Origin: Treponema peruense
Lineage (GTDB): Bacteria; Spirochaetota; Spirochaetia; Treponematales; Treponemataceae
Direction of reading: 5' to 3'
DNA: 64,000 nucleotides
Assembly (NCBI RefSeq): GCF_016117655.1
Contig: NZ_CP064936.1
Coordinates: 1,488,001-1,552,000 of the forward strand
Shown: positions 34,457 through 42,789 of the stretch, one piece after another
Layout of the letters: each line of letters begins with the position of its first letter
Position numbering within the stretch: the first letter of the stretch is position 1
Notes under the pieces: model-generated
Databases searched by the model: none
Seen by the model: only the letters and a program-made list of their open reading frames with translations
Told to the model about the DNA's origin: nothing
Program-made: the position numbers and the translations under genes

Positions 34457-34461
34457 CTCAT
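34015..34461 (-). CDS. Signal-bearing coiled-coil membrane protein, inner spanin-like (Rz-type)
   Basis: 148 aa from ATG 34461 (GGGAG 5 nt upstream). A longer frame from 34510 is open but lacks a site. An N-terminal hydrophobic signal (KLVLCLFFFFASVCFAQG) is followed by a long coiled coil (residues 35-105, with EQLENLKQQSTHLTEQLLLA) and a second membrane segment (IITVAALALTMAIIIRICLI) near the C-terminus. The two membrane-associated ends with a coiled coil between are spanin features, also resembling single-protein spanins. It shares nearly all its DNA with the lipoprotein gene. Confidence 0.65.
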   Translation of the reverse strand: MRCLRKLVLCLFFFFASVCFAQGAEVQKSPIQTLSTEIHEQLENLKQQSTHLTEQLLLAENELESSSKQVEVLKTELKNLNTSLQATNVKLNDYSVTLSVYEKKLATRAKIITVAALALTMAIIIRICLIFLRIKLNVKIPYWLNLIL

Positions 34462-34508
34462 TTTGTCTCCCTTTTTGTAAAATAATATTTTTGACTTGCG
34501 TCTACATT

Positions 34509-34784
34509 TCATTGTTCTCTTTCCTTTTTTCCTGCAACTTTCTGAACAACATTACCGCCAATATAGGCAATAAGTTCAGTCCCAAACATAAGCCCAAGCC
34601 CCGTAAATCCCTCCGGCAATGAAAAATCCATAAAAACGGCAATTCCCTCAATTACAACAACAAGCGTTGCAAGAATCCCGCACCAAACAGTCAAAATCCA
34701 TTTTCTTGACACATACTTTTTCTTTTCTGCGTCAGAAAGACATTCTTCAATTTTCTTGTATTCTTCGTAAGTCTGCTCTGCCAT
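34509..34784 (-). CDS. Holin
   Basis: 91 aa. A charged N-terminal helix precedes two membrane segments (WILTVWCGILATLVVVIEGI and a weaker one near GLGLMFGTELIAYIGGNV) and a basic tail (KKEREQ), the usual class II holin layout. It sits between a possible endolysin gene and the spanin-like pair. Confidence 0.7.
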   Translation of the reverse strand: MAEQTYEEYKKIEECLSDAEKKKYVSRKWILTVWCGILATLVVVIEGIAVFMDFSLPEGFTGLGLMFGTELIAYIGGNVVQKVAGKKEREQ

Positions 34785-35234
34785 TTATGCTTCCTTTTTG
34801 TGCGGCTTTAAAATACGCTGGGACGCAATCTTCCCGTATTTTGCCGTAAGAGAATTTTCAATCGGCTCAAAATCTTTCCGCTGGAAGTGAGACAAAACAT
34901 TTCCTGTTTTTTTTCGTTCCCACCTTTGAACACAATACTCACCGTCCTTCGTTGCGTAAAAAGCCGCTTCTTTCCTTACATCCCACTTTACGCCCGTCAT
35001 CATCTCAAGAAACAATCCCGGGTATTCAACAAAGAAATTGTTATCGTCGTTTCTGTCGTCCGCGTTGTAATGAATGTAGCCTCTGTCTACCGCGTCAAAC
35101 AAAGAATCAAGAACATCAATATGCTTTCCGGAATATTCTTCTGCAATATCAATAAGACAAAGCGCATAACACCCCGCTTCTCCCGCTTCCGACAAAAAAG
35201 TCTGTATTCCGTTTCTTAATCTAGTTTTTGACAT
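34785..35234 (-). CDS. DUF261-like protein, possible endolysin
   Basis: 149 aa. The N-terminal motif AGEAGCYALCLIDIAEEY and the later histidine in TGNVLSHFQRKDFEP suggest a papain-like cysteine fold seen in DUF261 proteins of Borrelia and Treponema. It lies between a membrane-anchored coiled-coil gene and the holin, the expected place of an endolysin, and no other muramidase or amidase is visible. The lysis role is inference. Alternatively it is an uncharacterised structural protein. Confidence 0.5.
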   Translation of the reverse strand: MSKTRLRNGIQTFLSEAGEAGCYALCLIDIAEEYSGKHIDVLDSLFDAVDRGYIHYNADDRNDDNNFFVEYPGLFLEMMTGVKWDVRKEAAFYATKDGEYCVQRWERKKTGNVLSHFQRKDFEPIENSLTAKYGKIASQRILKPHKKEA

Positions 35235-35563
35235 TTAGTTGCTCCGTAAAGTCTTTCAATCATTTTGTCCAGTTTAAGGTTCATATGCTGAACTTCCGTT
35301 TTTGTGTCTGCTACCGTCTGTGCCATAGAATCAATCTTCGTAGAAAGCGTCGCAATAGCCGTATTGTGAACATTCACATCATGATACAGCCCCTCAAACT
35401 TCACGCGCGTTTTTTCACGTTCTTCTTTGTCACGGCTTTCATTTTCTGCAACACGCTGTTCCATTTTTCCGAACCTCACCGAAAGACGCGCCATTGTGCC
35501 GAGAATTGATATAATGAATCCTGCCACCGCAATGGCACAGGAAATAATCGCAGTAGTACTCAC
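35216..35563 (-). CDS. Small membrane-anchored coiled-coil protein
   Basis: 115 aa from GTG 35563, chosen because GGGAG lies 7 nt before it and just after motif copy 3. One N-terminal membrane helix (TTAIISCAIAVAGFIISILG) is followed by a coiled coil (MEQRVAENESRDKEEREKTR). This resembles phage proteins related to holin accessory or XhlA-type hemolysin proteins. It begins the lysis block. Confidence 0.6.
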   Translation of the reverse strand: MSTTAIISCAIAVAGFIISILGTMARLSVRFGKMEQRVAENESRDKEEREKTRVKFEGLYHDVNVHNTAIATLSTKIDSMAQTVADTKTEVQHMNLKLDKMIERLYGATKCQKLD

Positions 35564-35579
35564 TTGTTTCTCCCACACT

Positions 35580-35592
35580 TATAGTCATTTTT
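35580..35592 (-). promoter_or_regulatory. Late-gene motif, copy 3
   Basis: AAAAATGACTATA on the minus strand, 17 bp before the GTG of the lysis block. If TATAAG is the -10, the message would start close to the GGGAG ribosome site. Confidence 0.65.
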
Positions 35593-35614
35593 ACATTGCT
35601 GCAAGTTCAGCCTG

Positions 35615-35890
35615 TCACGGCACAATCAAAGCATGTTCCATGCTTCTGTCGTGATATATTTCAGGGTAATTTGTTACTACTTTATAGTCTGTATCAAAAC
35701 AATTATTGTCTGACATATACATAAACGGTCTGCCCCAGAGTTCAAGACAGTCTCTTATATCTGAAGCTGCAAGTTCAAATCCTTCAGGTGCTTTCTGACA
35801 AAAAGCGTCAAGTATGACTTTTTTGTCAACAGGTTCATACATTGATACATCTGTATCTTTAAGTTTTACTGAATCATAAAAAATAATCAT
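35615..35890 (-). CDS. Unknown 91-aa phage protein after the glycosyltransferase
   Basis: The ATG at 35890 is chosen (AAGGA 9 nt upstream). An upstream TTG at 35899 is open. The protein includes DSVKLKDTDVSMYEPVDKKV and GFELAASDIRDCLELWGRPF. I do not recognise it. Its tight spacing after the glycosyltransferase suggests a joint role, perhaps with the collagen-like fibre. Confidence 0.5.
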   Translation of the reverse strand: MIIFYDSVKLKDTDVSMYEPVDKKVILDAFCQKAPEGFELAASDIRDCLELWGRPFMYMSDNNCFDTDYKVVTNYPEIYHDRSMEHALIVP

Positions 35891-35891
35891 T

Positions 35892-36578
35892 TCAGTCAAT
35901 TCCTTTCATATAGTTTGCATACAAAACAGATGATACATCTTCATTTGATTTTAATTTATTGTAGATTTCTTCAAACAAAGACTTGTCAAAGTTTGGTTTC
36001 TTTTGGAAGTGTACAGTATTGCCTAGATGTGCCACACCCTTAATTTCAAGTGGTGATAAAGTATCAGAAAAACAGTCATTCAAAATTATCTCATCTTGAA
36101 AAATTGCTCCTGTTTCAATAATAGGCAGATTTTCAAGTTTTTCAGAAGCATTTACGATATTCCCGACATAACACAAACTTCTTGTGTAAAATGTTTGACC
36201 GTTATCACCTTTGACTGCTTTGCAAGCCAGTTCAGTTGTATTGCTGAATTCTATCGGTGCAAAACAAAATACATCGGTATCAAAGAAAAGAAAATCATTG
36301 TCTTCCTGCATGGCACGGAATAGATTATATATTCCTGTCCCCGTATAAGAATATGATTGTGTAAGTTTTTTTGAAAAAGTATCGCTCCAGTCATCAAGAA
36401 TAAAGTTAAGATTTACTCCATCGAGGTATTGCAGAAGCGTTTCTTTTGTTTCTTCCGTATCGTAATAAATATTAAACTGGGTGTCAGGGTTATGAATATG
36501 TACAGACAGTATGCTTAAAACTGCATCATAAATCCATTTTTCAGAAATAAAATTGGCAACTGAATAATATATTTTCAT
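35892..36578 (-). CDS. Phage-encoded glycosyltransferase-like protein
   Basis: 228 aa. An N-terminal block [20 protein letters not shown] and the DxD motif in [15 protein letters not shown] (about residue 95) are typical of GT-A enzymes of the GT8 or GT32 type. It overlaps the end of the collagen-like fibre gene by 4 bp and is therefore co-expressed with it. Possible targets are the threonines of the fibre or host surface glycan. This is an inference from the neighbour. Confidence 0.65.
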   Translation of the reverse strand: MKIYYSVANFISEKWIYDAVLSILSVHIHNPDTQFNIYYDTEETKETLLQYLDGVNLNFILDDWSDTFSKKLTQSYSYTGTGIYNLFRAMQEDNDFLFFDTDVFCFAPIEFSNTTELACKAVKGDNGQTFYTRSLCYVGNIVNASEKLENLPIIETGAIFQDEIILNDCFSDTLSPLEIKGVAHLGNTVHFQKKPNFDKSLFEEIYNKLKSNEDVSSVLYANYMKGID

Positions 36579-37966
36579 ATAAATTTTACTCCAACATCAA
36601 AGTGATGACTGTTATTATCAAGAGTTTTGTAAACTACTGTTCGTCTAATAGTTTTGTTTGTTGCAGTGGAATATACTCCATCTACTGCAATAATATAATT
36701 GAACCTTAATTCATAATGTGGACGAAAACCTGATGAGTTTTCTACTTTTGTTAGTTGAATATAATACAAACCTATTAACGGACCCTCAAAATGATACGAA
36801 TCTGGGAAAATATCTTTGATATAATCTGAACCAATTTTTATCGGTCGCATGGCTCGTGTTGTTCCTGAAGGTATGTAATTGACAAGAATATTTACAAGCT
36901 GTTCTGTTGTATAACTACCAGCCGCAATATCAGGTACCTCACCATGAAATTGTGTAACATATTTCCAAAGTTTGTCCAGTTTCGTCTTGTCTGCTGCACT
37001 CATCAATCCTGCTTTTGTAGTAGTGGCTACATCAGTAACACCGGGTACCCCCTGCTTTCCCTGTGGTCCTTGAGGGCCTGTCGCACCAGTTGCTCCCCGT
37101 GGCCCAGTCGCACCTGTCGCACCCTGCTTTCCCTGTGGCCCTTGAGGCCCTGTAGCACCTTTAATTGAATAAGACGCAGTACAAGTAATACTTACATTTG
37201 TTCCGCTTACCGCAGTAACTTTCCAATAACAAATCGAAGAGTTTCCTGCACAAAAATTAAATGCAGTTTCTCCTACAACCGGTGTTCTGTTGAATTGTGA
37301 TGTAGTTGCTACAGCGGAACTGTCTTTTGAATAGCTGCCAATAAAGTTAACAGTCAACGCGAGCCCTGTTTTTCCAGTATCACCTTTCGCGCCAGTAGCG
37401 CCTGTTGCTCCTTTCGGTCCCTGCGCACCTGTATCACCTTTCGCACCAGTAGCGCCTTTTGGCCCCTGTGGCCCTGTCGCGCCAGTTGCTCCACGTGGTC
37501 CTGTCGCACCAGTGCTTCCTTTGGAACCGTTTTTAACGCTGAATGTGCTTGTTGTGCCGTCTGTCTTTTTTACAGTGATAACGTTCGTACCACCGTCAGC
37601 AGTGCTTGCCGTAGTCTGTTCTACAGTCTTTATTCCCACACCTGTTGCTCCTTTCGGTCCCTGTGCACCTGTTGCTCCACGTGGTCCAGTATCACCTTTC
37701 GCGCCAGTAGCGCCTGTTGCTCCTTTCGGTCCCTGCGCACCTGTATCACCTTTCGCGCCTGTAGCACCACGTGGTCCTGTCGCGCCCTGCTTTCCGTTTC
37801 TCACATTAAGCAAAGATTGCTGTCCGTCATGGAAAGTTGCAGTCCACGTGTTTATGCCTCCGCTTTCTGTACTTTCCACTGTCTGTTCAAGTCTGATTGT
37901 TTTTTCATTGTAAGAGCGCGGGATCAGAAGATTGTCCGCTCCCGCTCCTGATATAACACTTGCCAT
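36575..37966 (-). CDS. Collagen-like phage fibre protein
   Basis: 463 aa. Residues ~50-200 and 265-310 are uninterrupted Gly-X-Y triplets such as [16 protein letters not shown] and [10 protein letters not shown], rich in Thr, Lys and Asp. They are split by two similar globular inserts. The C-terminal 130 residues form a non-collagen head domain. Such triple-helix fibres occur in tail fibres or head decorations. The first ~45 residues ([20 protein letters not shown]) may be the particle anchor. The DNA is internally repetitive, so copy number may vary between isolates. Confidence 0.85.
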   Translation of the reverse strand: MASVISGAGADNLLIPRSYNEKTIRLEQTVESTESGGINTWTATFHDGQQSLLNVRNGKQGATGPRGATGAKGDTGAQGPKGATGATGAKGDTGPRGATGAQGPKGATGVGIKTVEQTTASTADGGTNVITVKKTDGTTSTFSVKNGSKGSTGATGPRGATGATGPQGPKGATGAKGDTGAQGPKGATGATGAKGDTGKTGLALTVNFIGSYSKDSSAVATTSQFNRTPVVGETAFNFCAGNSSICYWKVTAVSGTNVSITCTASYSIKGATGPQGPQGKQGATGATGPRGATGATGPQGPQGKQGVPGVTDVATTTKAGLMSAADKTKLDKLWKYVTQFHGEVPDIAAGSYTTEQLVNILVNYIPSGTTRAMRPIKIGSDYIKDIFPDSYHFEGPLIGLYYIQLTKVENSSGFRPHYELRFNYIIAVDGVYSTATNKTIRRTVVYKTLDNNSHHFDVGVKFI

Positions 37967-37969
37967 ACA

Positions 37970-38356
37970 TTACCCCACAAAACAAACGTTTATTCCGGTC
38001 GCTCCGCTTTTTCCTGCATTAAAATCTATGCAGCGAACACGAATACCGGTTACAGAGTTTGCAATCATCTTCACGCGTGACGATGTATATGTTGCACTGT
38101 CACTTTCTACAGGTGACCAGTACACCGTAGCCCCGTTTGACCCGTTCCCATCCGAACCCAGATTGTCTACAAGGTTGCCTGTAACTTCGATTGCAAATGT
38201 TGCACTTGCCCCAGTCGGAATATTTACAAACACGCTTACAGCTGCAATCCTGTCGGGCGGAGAACACCATATGCATTTGCCTGCACCTATGTTTCCTTCA
38301 TAAGAAATACCTGTCGTTCCGTTTCTGGAACGCGGCGTTACTCTCGAATAGTCCAT
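37970..38356 (-). CDS. Beta-rich phage structural protein
   Basis: 128 aa with mainly strand-forming sequence (TGISYEGNIGAGKCIWCSPP, then ASATFAIEVTGNLVDNLGSD). It is probably a fibre or base component before the collagen-like fibre gene. Its start overlaps the stop of the 49-aa gene. No family recognised. Confidence 0.6.
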   Translation of the reverse strand: MDYSRVTPRSRNGTTGISYEGNIGAGKCIWCSPPDRIAAVSVFVNIPTGASATFAIEVTGNLVDNLGSDGNGSNGATVYWSPVESDSATYTSSRVKMIANSVTGIRVRCIDFNAGKSGATGINVCFVG

Positions 38357-38505
38357 TAACTTTCACCTTCCTTTTTTTCTGCCGTTGTTTCTGGTTCCGC
38401 TTTCTGTGCATTCAGCAAAGCATGAAACAGCTGAACCCCTGTATCTTTCTGCAGAAGATAATTGATAATCGCAGAATAAGTCTGCTCGTTTATAATTCTG
38501 TCCAT
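38356..38505 (-). CDS. 49-aa phage protein
   Basis: The ATG at 38505 lies right after motif copy 4. The protein begins MDRIINEQTYSAIINYLLQK and ends in a lysine/glutamate-rich tail. Its stop overlaps the next start as TAATG, so it is probably translated. Function unknown. Confidence 0.6.
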   Translation of the reverse strand: MDRIINEQTYSAIINYLLQKDTGVQLFHALLNAQKAEPETTAEKKEGES

Positions 38506-38510
38506 ACACC

Positions 38511-38523
38511 TATAGTCATTTTT
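38511..38523 (-). promoter_or_regulatory. Late-gene motif, copy 4
   Basis: AAAAATGACTATA on the minus strand, 5 bp before the 49-aa gene. It lies back to back with the plus-strand copy at 38524. Confidence 0.65.
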
Positions 38524-38538
38524 AAAAATTGACTATAA
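38524..38538 (+). promoter_or_regulatory. Late-gene motif, plus-strand variant
   Basis: AAAAATTGACTATAA, the motif with one extra T, facing the only plus-strand gene in this part. Motif direction thus follows gene direction, which supports a promoter or activator site. Confidence 0.6.
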
Positions 38539-38555
38539 GGGCAGAGGTAAAGCAA

Positions 38556-38921
38556 ATGAAAAAAAGCACCGAAACTATTTGTATGAAATCTTTTTCGAAT
38601 ATTTACAAAATCTTAAAACGCCTGGATGATATGCTTGATTTACCGGAAGTAGACAATGAAAAAATCAGTGCAAAAACACTTGGTATAACAGAATTAAGGC
38701 GCGCACGCTACCTTATAATGCTTGAAAACGGAGGGTATATTGAGGGGTTAAAAGTATTTGACGAAGACGAGCCCGACATTGGAACAGAAAATCTCCATAT
38801 CACACTAAAAGGAATAAAATGGCTTGCAGAAAATGCCGCGTTAATTAAAGCAGCGAATATCATAAAAGAAGTAGGAGGTGCGGGCGTAACAGCTGCTGTT
38901 AGTGCTGTACCTAATTTATAA
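38556..38921 (+). CDS. YjcQ-like winged-helix protein, paralogue A
   Basis: 121 aa from ATG 38556 after AGAGGT. A TTG at 38529 would start inside the motif. FSNIYKILKRLDDMLDLPEV, ISAKTLGITELRRARYLIML, GGYIEGLKVF and HITLKGIKWLAENA match YjcQ-like phage winged-helix proteins. It is a diverged paralogue of the opposite-strand gene at 38911-39228, and the two 3' ends overlap by 11 bp. A regulatory role is likely but unproved. Confidence 0.7.
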   Translation: MKKSTETICMKSFSNIYKILKRLDDMLDLPEVDNEKISAKTLGITELRRARYLIMLENGGYIEGLKVFDEDEPDIGTENLHITLKGIKWLAENAALIKAANIIKEVGGAGVTAAVSAVPNL

Positions 38922-39228
38922 TATCTTTTATTCCTTTTGCAGTTTTATACATTCTCTGCATAATTGAGTTTTCACTTAAATATTCCAAACCTTTGATAGT
39001 TATCAGTGGATTTTCTGCGATTATGTCAATTTCGCCTGTTATATTTTCTCTAAAACTTATTCCACTTAAATAACCGGCATTTACAAGCATTTGAAAATAT
39101 TTTGTCAGCCTTGTTTGTGATATTCCCAATTTGTCGGCAGAAATCTCATTTAAATCAAAATCGCTTATATCAAGAGACTTTTCAAAAGCCGTTAAGATTT
39201 TATATATAATTTTGAAGTTATCGGTCAT
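38911..39228 (-). CDS. YjcQ-like winged-helix protein, paralogue B
   Basis: 105 aa with the same pattern as paralogue A: FKIIYKILTAFEKSLDISDF, EISADKLGISQTRLTKYFQM and NPLITIKGLEYLSENS. It is translated with the candidate immunity gene (4-bp overlap). It might regulate the toxin-immunity genes or the divergent promoter pair at 38.5 kb. Confidence 0.7.
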   Translation of the reverse strand: MTDNFKIIYKILTAFEKSLDISDFDLNEISADKLGISQTRLTKYFQMLVNAGYLSGISFRENITGEIDIIAENPLITIKGLEYLSENSIMQRMYKTAKGIKDIIN

Positions 39229-39524
39229 TCTTCGTCTTTGTCACGTGGGTACACAAATTCTAATGGGGCTTGAATGACTCTTGCATTTTTTTCAAGTTTG
39301 AACCCAATGTCAGAAGGTAAAGTATATTCTTTGATTGTCCCATTTTTTTTGTAAACAACAAACATAGGATAATAATCTCCAGGAATTGGAAGTTCCTCGT
39401 TATTACTTTTATCAAATCCGATTAAATAATAATCTTTACCTTCCTTTAGTTCAGTGTTTATATGAAAAGAGGTATCATTAAGTTTGTTAATCGCTATTTC
39501 ACAAGCCTTTTTTAAATCTATCAT
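39225..39524 (-). CDS. Candidate immunity protein to the MuF-linked toxin
   Basis: 99 aa, small and acidic. It includes LKKACEIAINKLNDTSFHIN and YYPMFVVYKKNGTIKEYTLP, a fold often seen in small immunity proteins of papain-like or other polymorphic toxins. It starts inside the end of the toxin-bearing head gene (ATGA-type overlap), the standard toxin-immunity order. Neutralising activity is inferred only. Confidence 0.6.
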   Translation of the reverse strand: MIDLKKACEIAINKLNDTSFHINTELKEGKDYYLIGFDKSNNEELPIPGDYYPMFVVYKKNGTIKEYTLPSDIGFKLEKNARVIQAPLEFVYPRDKDEE

Positions 39525-41353
39525 GTATTGCCTCCTTCACAACAACCTGCAATCCAATCTAAAGGCTTCAGATTGTCTATTCTTGAAATCATTATACTAC
39601 CAGGTCTTCCCATAGTCAAATAATACTCTACGTCTTTCTCCCCATTTTGTGGGTCGAGAAACTTAATATTTCCTTTGACATTTTCTACTGCAAAAACATG
39701 TGCTCCGCCTCTTCTCCAGCGTATATATATTTCTGCTCTGGCTCCGTCTCCCCATGACTTCATTTTTGTTAAAATATCTTTCTTACCAGTTCCTGAACAT
39801 GTTTGCCATGATTGATTTTCAAAAATATTTTGCCAATTAGAAGCAATTTTATCTGTTATATTGTCGGGTCTACCTTTGCTATCAAGGATTCGAGCTTTTG
39901 CCGTTACATTATAACCTCTTCGTCGTAATTCCCAGGTGGGAACACACCTTTGACAATTCGCCTTATAAGCCTCTCCACTTGTAGTATAACTTGGATTTGT
40001 ACCCTTTGTGTCTGTTATAATTGTGTGTTTTTCTTGCTTTGCAAAATATTCTTCTGGTTCAGTAGGAACACTACTATAAATAGTCGGAGCAGTTTTTAAT
40101 GGTATTGCAGTTTTTGTTTCTTTTGTTTTTGTGGCAGAAGTTGGACTCGCAATCCCTCTCGGCTGTTTCCCGCTCTTCGTGCCGATATACTCTCGTTCGT
40201 AATCTCTTTTTAATCCTGTTTTGTCCGTAAAGTCCTGTGCAATTTTCTGCCATTCACCGAGCTTTACGCGTGCGCTTGTATCGTCCACGCCGCCTGCTCT
40301 TTGAATATCTGCCGTGCGTTTCCACTGCCTTATCTTTCGTTCAATCGCTCTCTGCTTCTGCCGTGCCTCGTACTTCGTCATCTTTTTGCCGTTGTACTCA
40401 ACATCTTTTTTGTTCATTTCCTTTAAATCTTTTCCGTCATAGTGTTTTTCCATTCCGGGAAAGTACGGGTAATAAGAATGTCGGCAGTTTATTCCGCAAA
40501 TACCTGTTGCAGTTCCGGGTTTACAAACTTCTTCAAAAGAATCATAAAACACACCGTCAACTTCTCTTGCTTTTCCGCGCACATAAACTTTTCCCTGCCA
40601 TGCTGCGTGTTCAGGACGTGCTCCCTCGTGTGCGTCAACTTCAACAAGTTCAACACCCAAATCTTCACAATTGCGTTCAGTAATTTCTGCACAGGTTTGG
40701 TTTATTCCTGTCATAACATTCATTCTTACAGCCGCTTCAATCGAAAGACTTCTTGTTTCTTTTTTGTAATTGTAATTTACGCTTGTCCTGTCATTCTTCG
40801 CAAGTGAGTTTACGCTTTGCTTTATTGCACTGTCATAATCAAAAGCCCCGGAAGCAACTTTCATATAAGCACTGTTGCATTCTTCAACAAAACGGCTTTC
40901 CGCATTGCTTGCAATCGTCTGCGTAAGACGCACAAGACCTTCATAATCTGCCTTAAACTGATTATTGATAATGTCAGTAGTAGCCGCGCCCTTTGCAATC
41001 TTCCCGTCAGAAAGTTTCATGACAGTAGCTTCAAGGATCTGCTTCTGGTTGTCGCTCAAATGTGCTTTATTGTACTGCGCCAAATCTTTCTGTGCAGATT
41101 TCTGTACAGCTTCTTCAAAAAGCCTTTTGAGTTCTTTCTGTGCCTGTGCATTGTATTTTACAAGAGCCTTGTTGATAGATTTTTTAAGACTTCCCAGCTC
41201 GTCAAGAATCATCATCTGCCATTGTGAAGCGTCAGTAACCTTACCGAGTTTTGAAACACGGCGCGCAATATCGCACGCAATGTCCGCTTCAAGTTGAGAA
41301 TAAATCTTTACCATTTCATCGGGAAGTCCTGCAAGATAAGACGGAGTAAGCAT
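39521..41353 (-). CDS. Phage minor head protein (MuF/minor capsid 2) fused to a papain-like toxin domain
   Basis: 610 aa. Residues 1-~340 are the head-morphogenesis domain (FVEECNSAYMKVASGAFDYD, then GICGINCRHSYYPYFPGME). After a linker, residues ~455-610 fit the Tox-PL/glutamine-deamidase papain fold: Cys467 in NCQRC, His552 in GGAHVFAVENV and Asp567 in FLDPQNGEKD. MuF proteins are packaged in or on the head, so a C-terminal toxin could be delivered into cells. The immunity-like gene follows at once. The enzyme target is unknown. Confidence 0.75.
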   Translation of the reverse strand: MLTPSYLAGLPDEMVKIYSQLEADIACDIARRVSKLGKVTDASQWQMMILDELGSLKKSINKALVKYNAQAQKELKRLFEEAVQKSAQKDLAQYNKAHLSDNQKQILEATVMKLSDGKIAKGAATTDIINNQFKADYEGLVRLTQTIASNAESRFVEECNSAYMKVASGAFDYDSAIKQSVNSLAKNDRTSVNYNYKKETRSLSIEAAVRMNVMTGINQTCAEITERNCEDLGVELVEVDAHEGARPEHAAWQGKVYVRGKAREVDGVFYDSFEEVCKPGTATGICGINCRHSYYPYFPGMEKHYDGKDLKEMNKKDVEYNGKKMTKYEARQKQRAIERKIRQWKRTADIQRAGGVDDTSARVKLGEWQKIAQDFTDKTGLKRDYEREYIGTKSGKQPRGIASPTSATKTKETKTAIPLKTAPTIYSSVPTEPEEYFAKQEKHTIITDTKGTNPSYTTSGEAYKANCQRCVPTWELRRRGYNVTAKARILDSKGRPDNITDKIASNWQNIFENQSWQTCSGTGKKDILTKMKSWGDGARAEIYIRWRRGGAHVFAVENVKGNIKFLDPQNGEKDVEYYLTMGRPGSIMISRIDNLKPLDWIAGCCEGGNT

Positions 41354-41356
41354 TCG

Positions 41357-42760
41357 TTATTCCTTTCCGAATATATCTTCAATGCCCTGTGTCTGTGCCT
41401 GCGGAACATTTACTTTTGCAGTTTCTTCATCTTCGCCCATAAAGTCGCGCCTGTATTCCCACGGAGCGCGTACTCCGGAAGCAATTTCCTGAAGTTCAAT
41501 CTGTTTTGCGGCAGTAATATCTTTGCGTGTCGCGTCATCATTCCATTTGATTACAATAGTTGAATCAGCACTTCCCAAACCGTAAGCGGCTGCCATATAA
41601 GCAAACACATCAGCGCAAGTCTGGTACTTCACTTCAATTTCATCTTCAATCTTGTCAACGATTGCGTAAAGTTCCTGTCTTCCGCCGTTGTACTGGGTAG
41701 CCGTCTGCTGAACACTTTCCGCGTCAGAAATAGTTCCCTTGCCGATATTCATTGTAAGTTCAATGCGGCGCAATATCTGCTGGAACATTGCATTCTGTTC
41801 AGCTGTACGAAGAGTAGGAGAGACTTCTTTTACTTTTGCATAATCAAGAGAGCCGTCACCTTCAACCTGCATAATAAGACGGTTTAAGTCTTCGTTTCCT
41901 GTAATATACGAACCTACAACCTTGTTGCCTTTTTTCTCGCGTTTAACAAACAAATCACGATCCGCCCACATTTTGCGTTCACCCGATTTCTGCTCCCAGT
42001 TCATTCGCTCAAACTGTTCATCTGCACATTTTACCAGGTAAGGAACGCCTTCCGCTCCGATAAGAGCAACAGGAACATTTGAACCGTCAATCTTGTTTAC
42101 ACAGTGGCTTCTGAATTCAATAATCATCGGCTGTTTTACATTATGCCACGTATATTCTTCTGTAAGATTTTCAGTCTGCGGACAACTTGCAAGCGACACT
42201 TTGCGCAAAGTCTGCTCATCATTATTATAAAGAGTGCATTTTACAGAGTGATTTTCGTTTTCATACAGATGTTCTTCAGTCAGCAAAAACTTGTGCTGCC
42301 CGTTGATAATCTGTTTCAAAATAAGAGCACCTGTAAGCGTTCCGTCAAAATCGTATCTTGTCGGAAGATAATTCCCAAGCGGAATAAGCTGATACTGCAA
42401 CTTCCCGTTAGAAAAAACAGGACGCGCCACGCAACCGCCAAAAAGCGTAATATAATCGACAATCTTGTCAACATTGTCATTAAGATGATACATCGCTTTT
42501 TCAATAGCAGGATTATTCACTTCAAGCCCAATCTCACGCGACACCATCATGTGAAGTCTTCCTGCAATCTGATCAAGTATTCCGCAAGAAGGAGACTTTT
42601 CGTTCCAGGGCGCATGACCGCTTGCCATATCTGCCCACAGATTGATTGCCCTGTACATCTCATTCGTGATGTTTGTTTTTATTCCTGTAACTTCTTCAAC
42701 AGTGTATCCGTGAAAAGCATTCAGTATATTCATAAAAAACCCCTTAATCTTCTCAAACAT
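41357..42760 (-). CDS. Portal protein (SPP1 gp6-like)
   Basis: 467 aa. Early NAFHGYTVEEVTGIKTNITN and central TEEHLYENENHSVKCTLYNN, MWADRDLFVKREKKGNKVVG and LRTAEQNAMFQQILRRIELT fit the SPP1-type portal family, usually 450-520 aa. It forms the dodecameric gate for DNA packaging. AGAGGA precedes the ATG at 42760, with motif copy 5 just upstream. Confidence 0.85.
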   Translation of the reverse strand: MFEKIKGFFMNILNAFHGYTVEEVTGIKTNITNEMYRAINLWADMASGHAPWNEKSPSCGILDQIAGRLHMMVSREIGLEVNNPAIEKAMYHLNDNVDKIVDYITLFGGCVARPVFSNGKLQYQLIPLGNYLPTRYDFDGTLTGALILKQIINGQHKFLLTEEHLYENENHSVKCTLYNNDEQTLRKVSLASCPQTENLTEEYTWHNVKQPMIIEFRSHCVNKIDGSNVPVALIGAEGVPYLVKCADEQFERMNWEQKSGERKMWADRDLFVKREKKGNKVVGSYITGNEDLNRLIMQVEGDGSLDYAKVKEVSPTLRTAEQNAMFQQILRRIELTMNIGKGTISDAESVQQTATQYNGGRQELYAIVDKIEDEIEVKYQTCADVFAYMAAAYGLGSADSTIVIKWNDDATRKDITAAKQIELQEIASGVRAPWEYRRDFMGEDEETAKVNVPQAQTQGIEDIFGKE

Positions 42761-42776
42761 ATAGTTCCTCTCTGTT

Positions 42777-42789
42777 TATAGTCATTTTA
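42777..42789 (-). promoter_or_regulatory. Late-gene motif, copy 5
   Basis: On the minus strand TAAAATGACTATA, one mismatch to the consensus. It overlaps the terminase stop and precedes the portal ATG by 17 bp. Confidence 0.6.

Noticed and set aside
36944..37913. CRISPR-like repeated DNA
   Set aside because: The repeats are Gly-X-Y codon repeats of the collagen-like gene, with no spacers and no cas genes nearby. I see no CRISPR array anywhere in the window.
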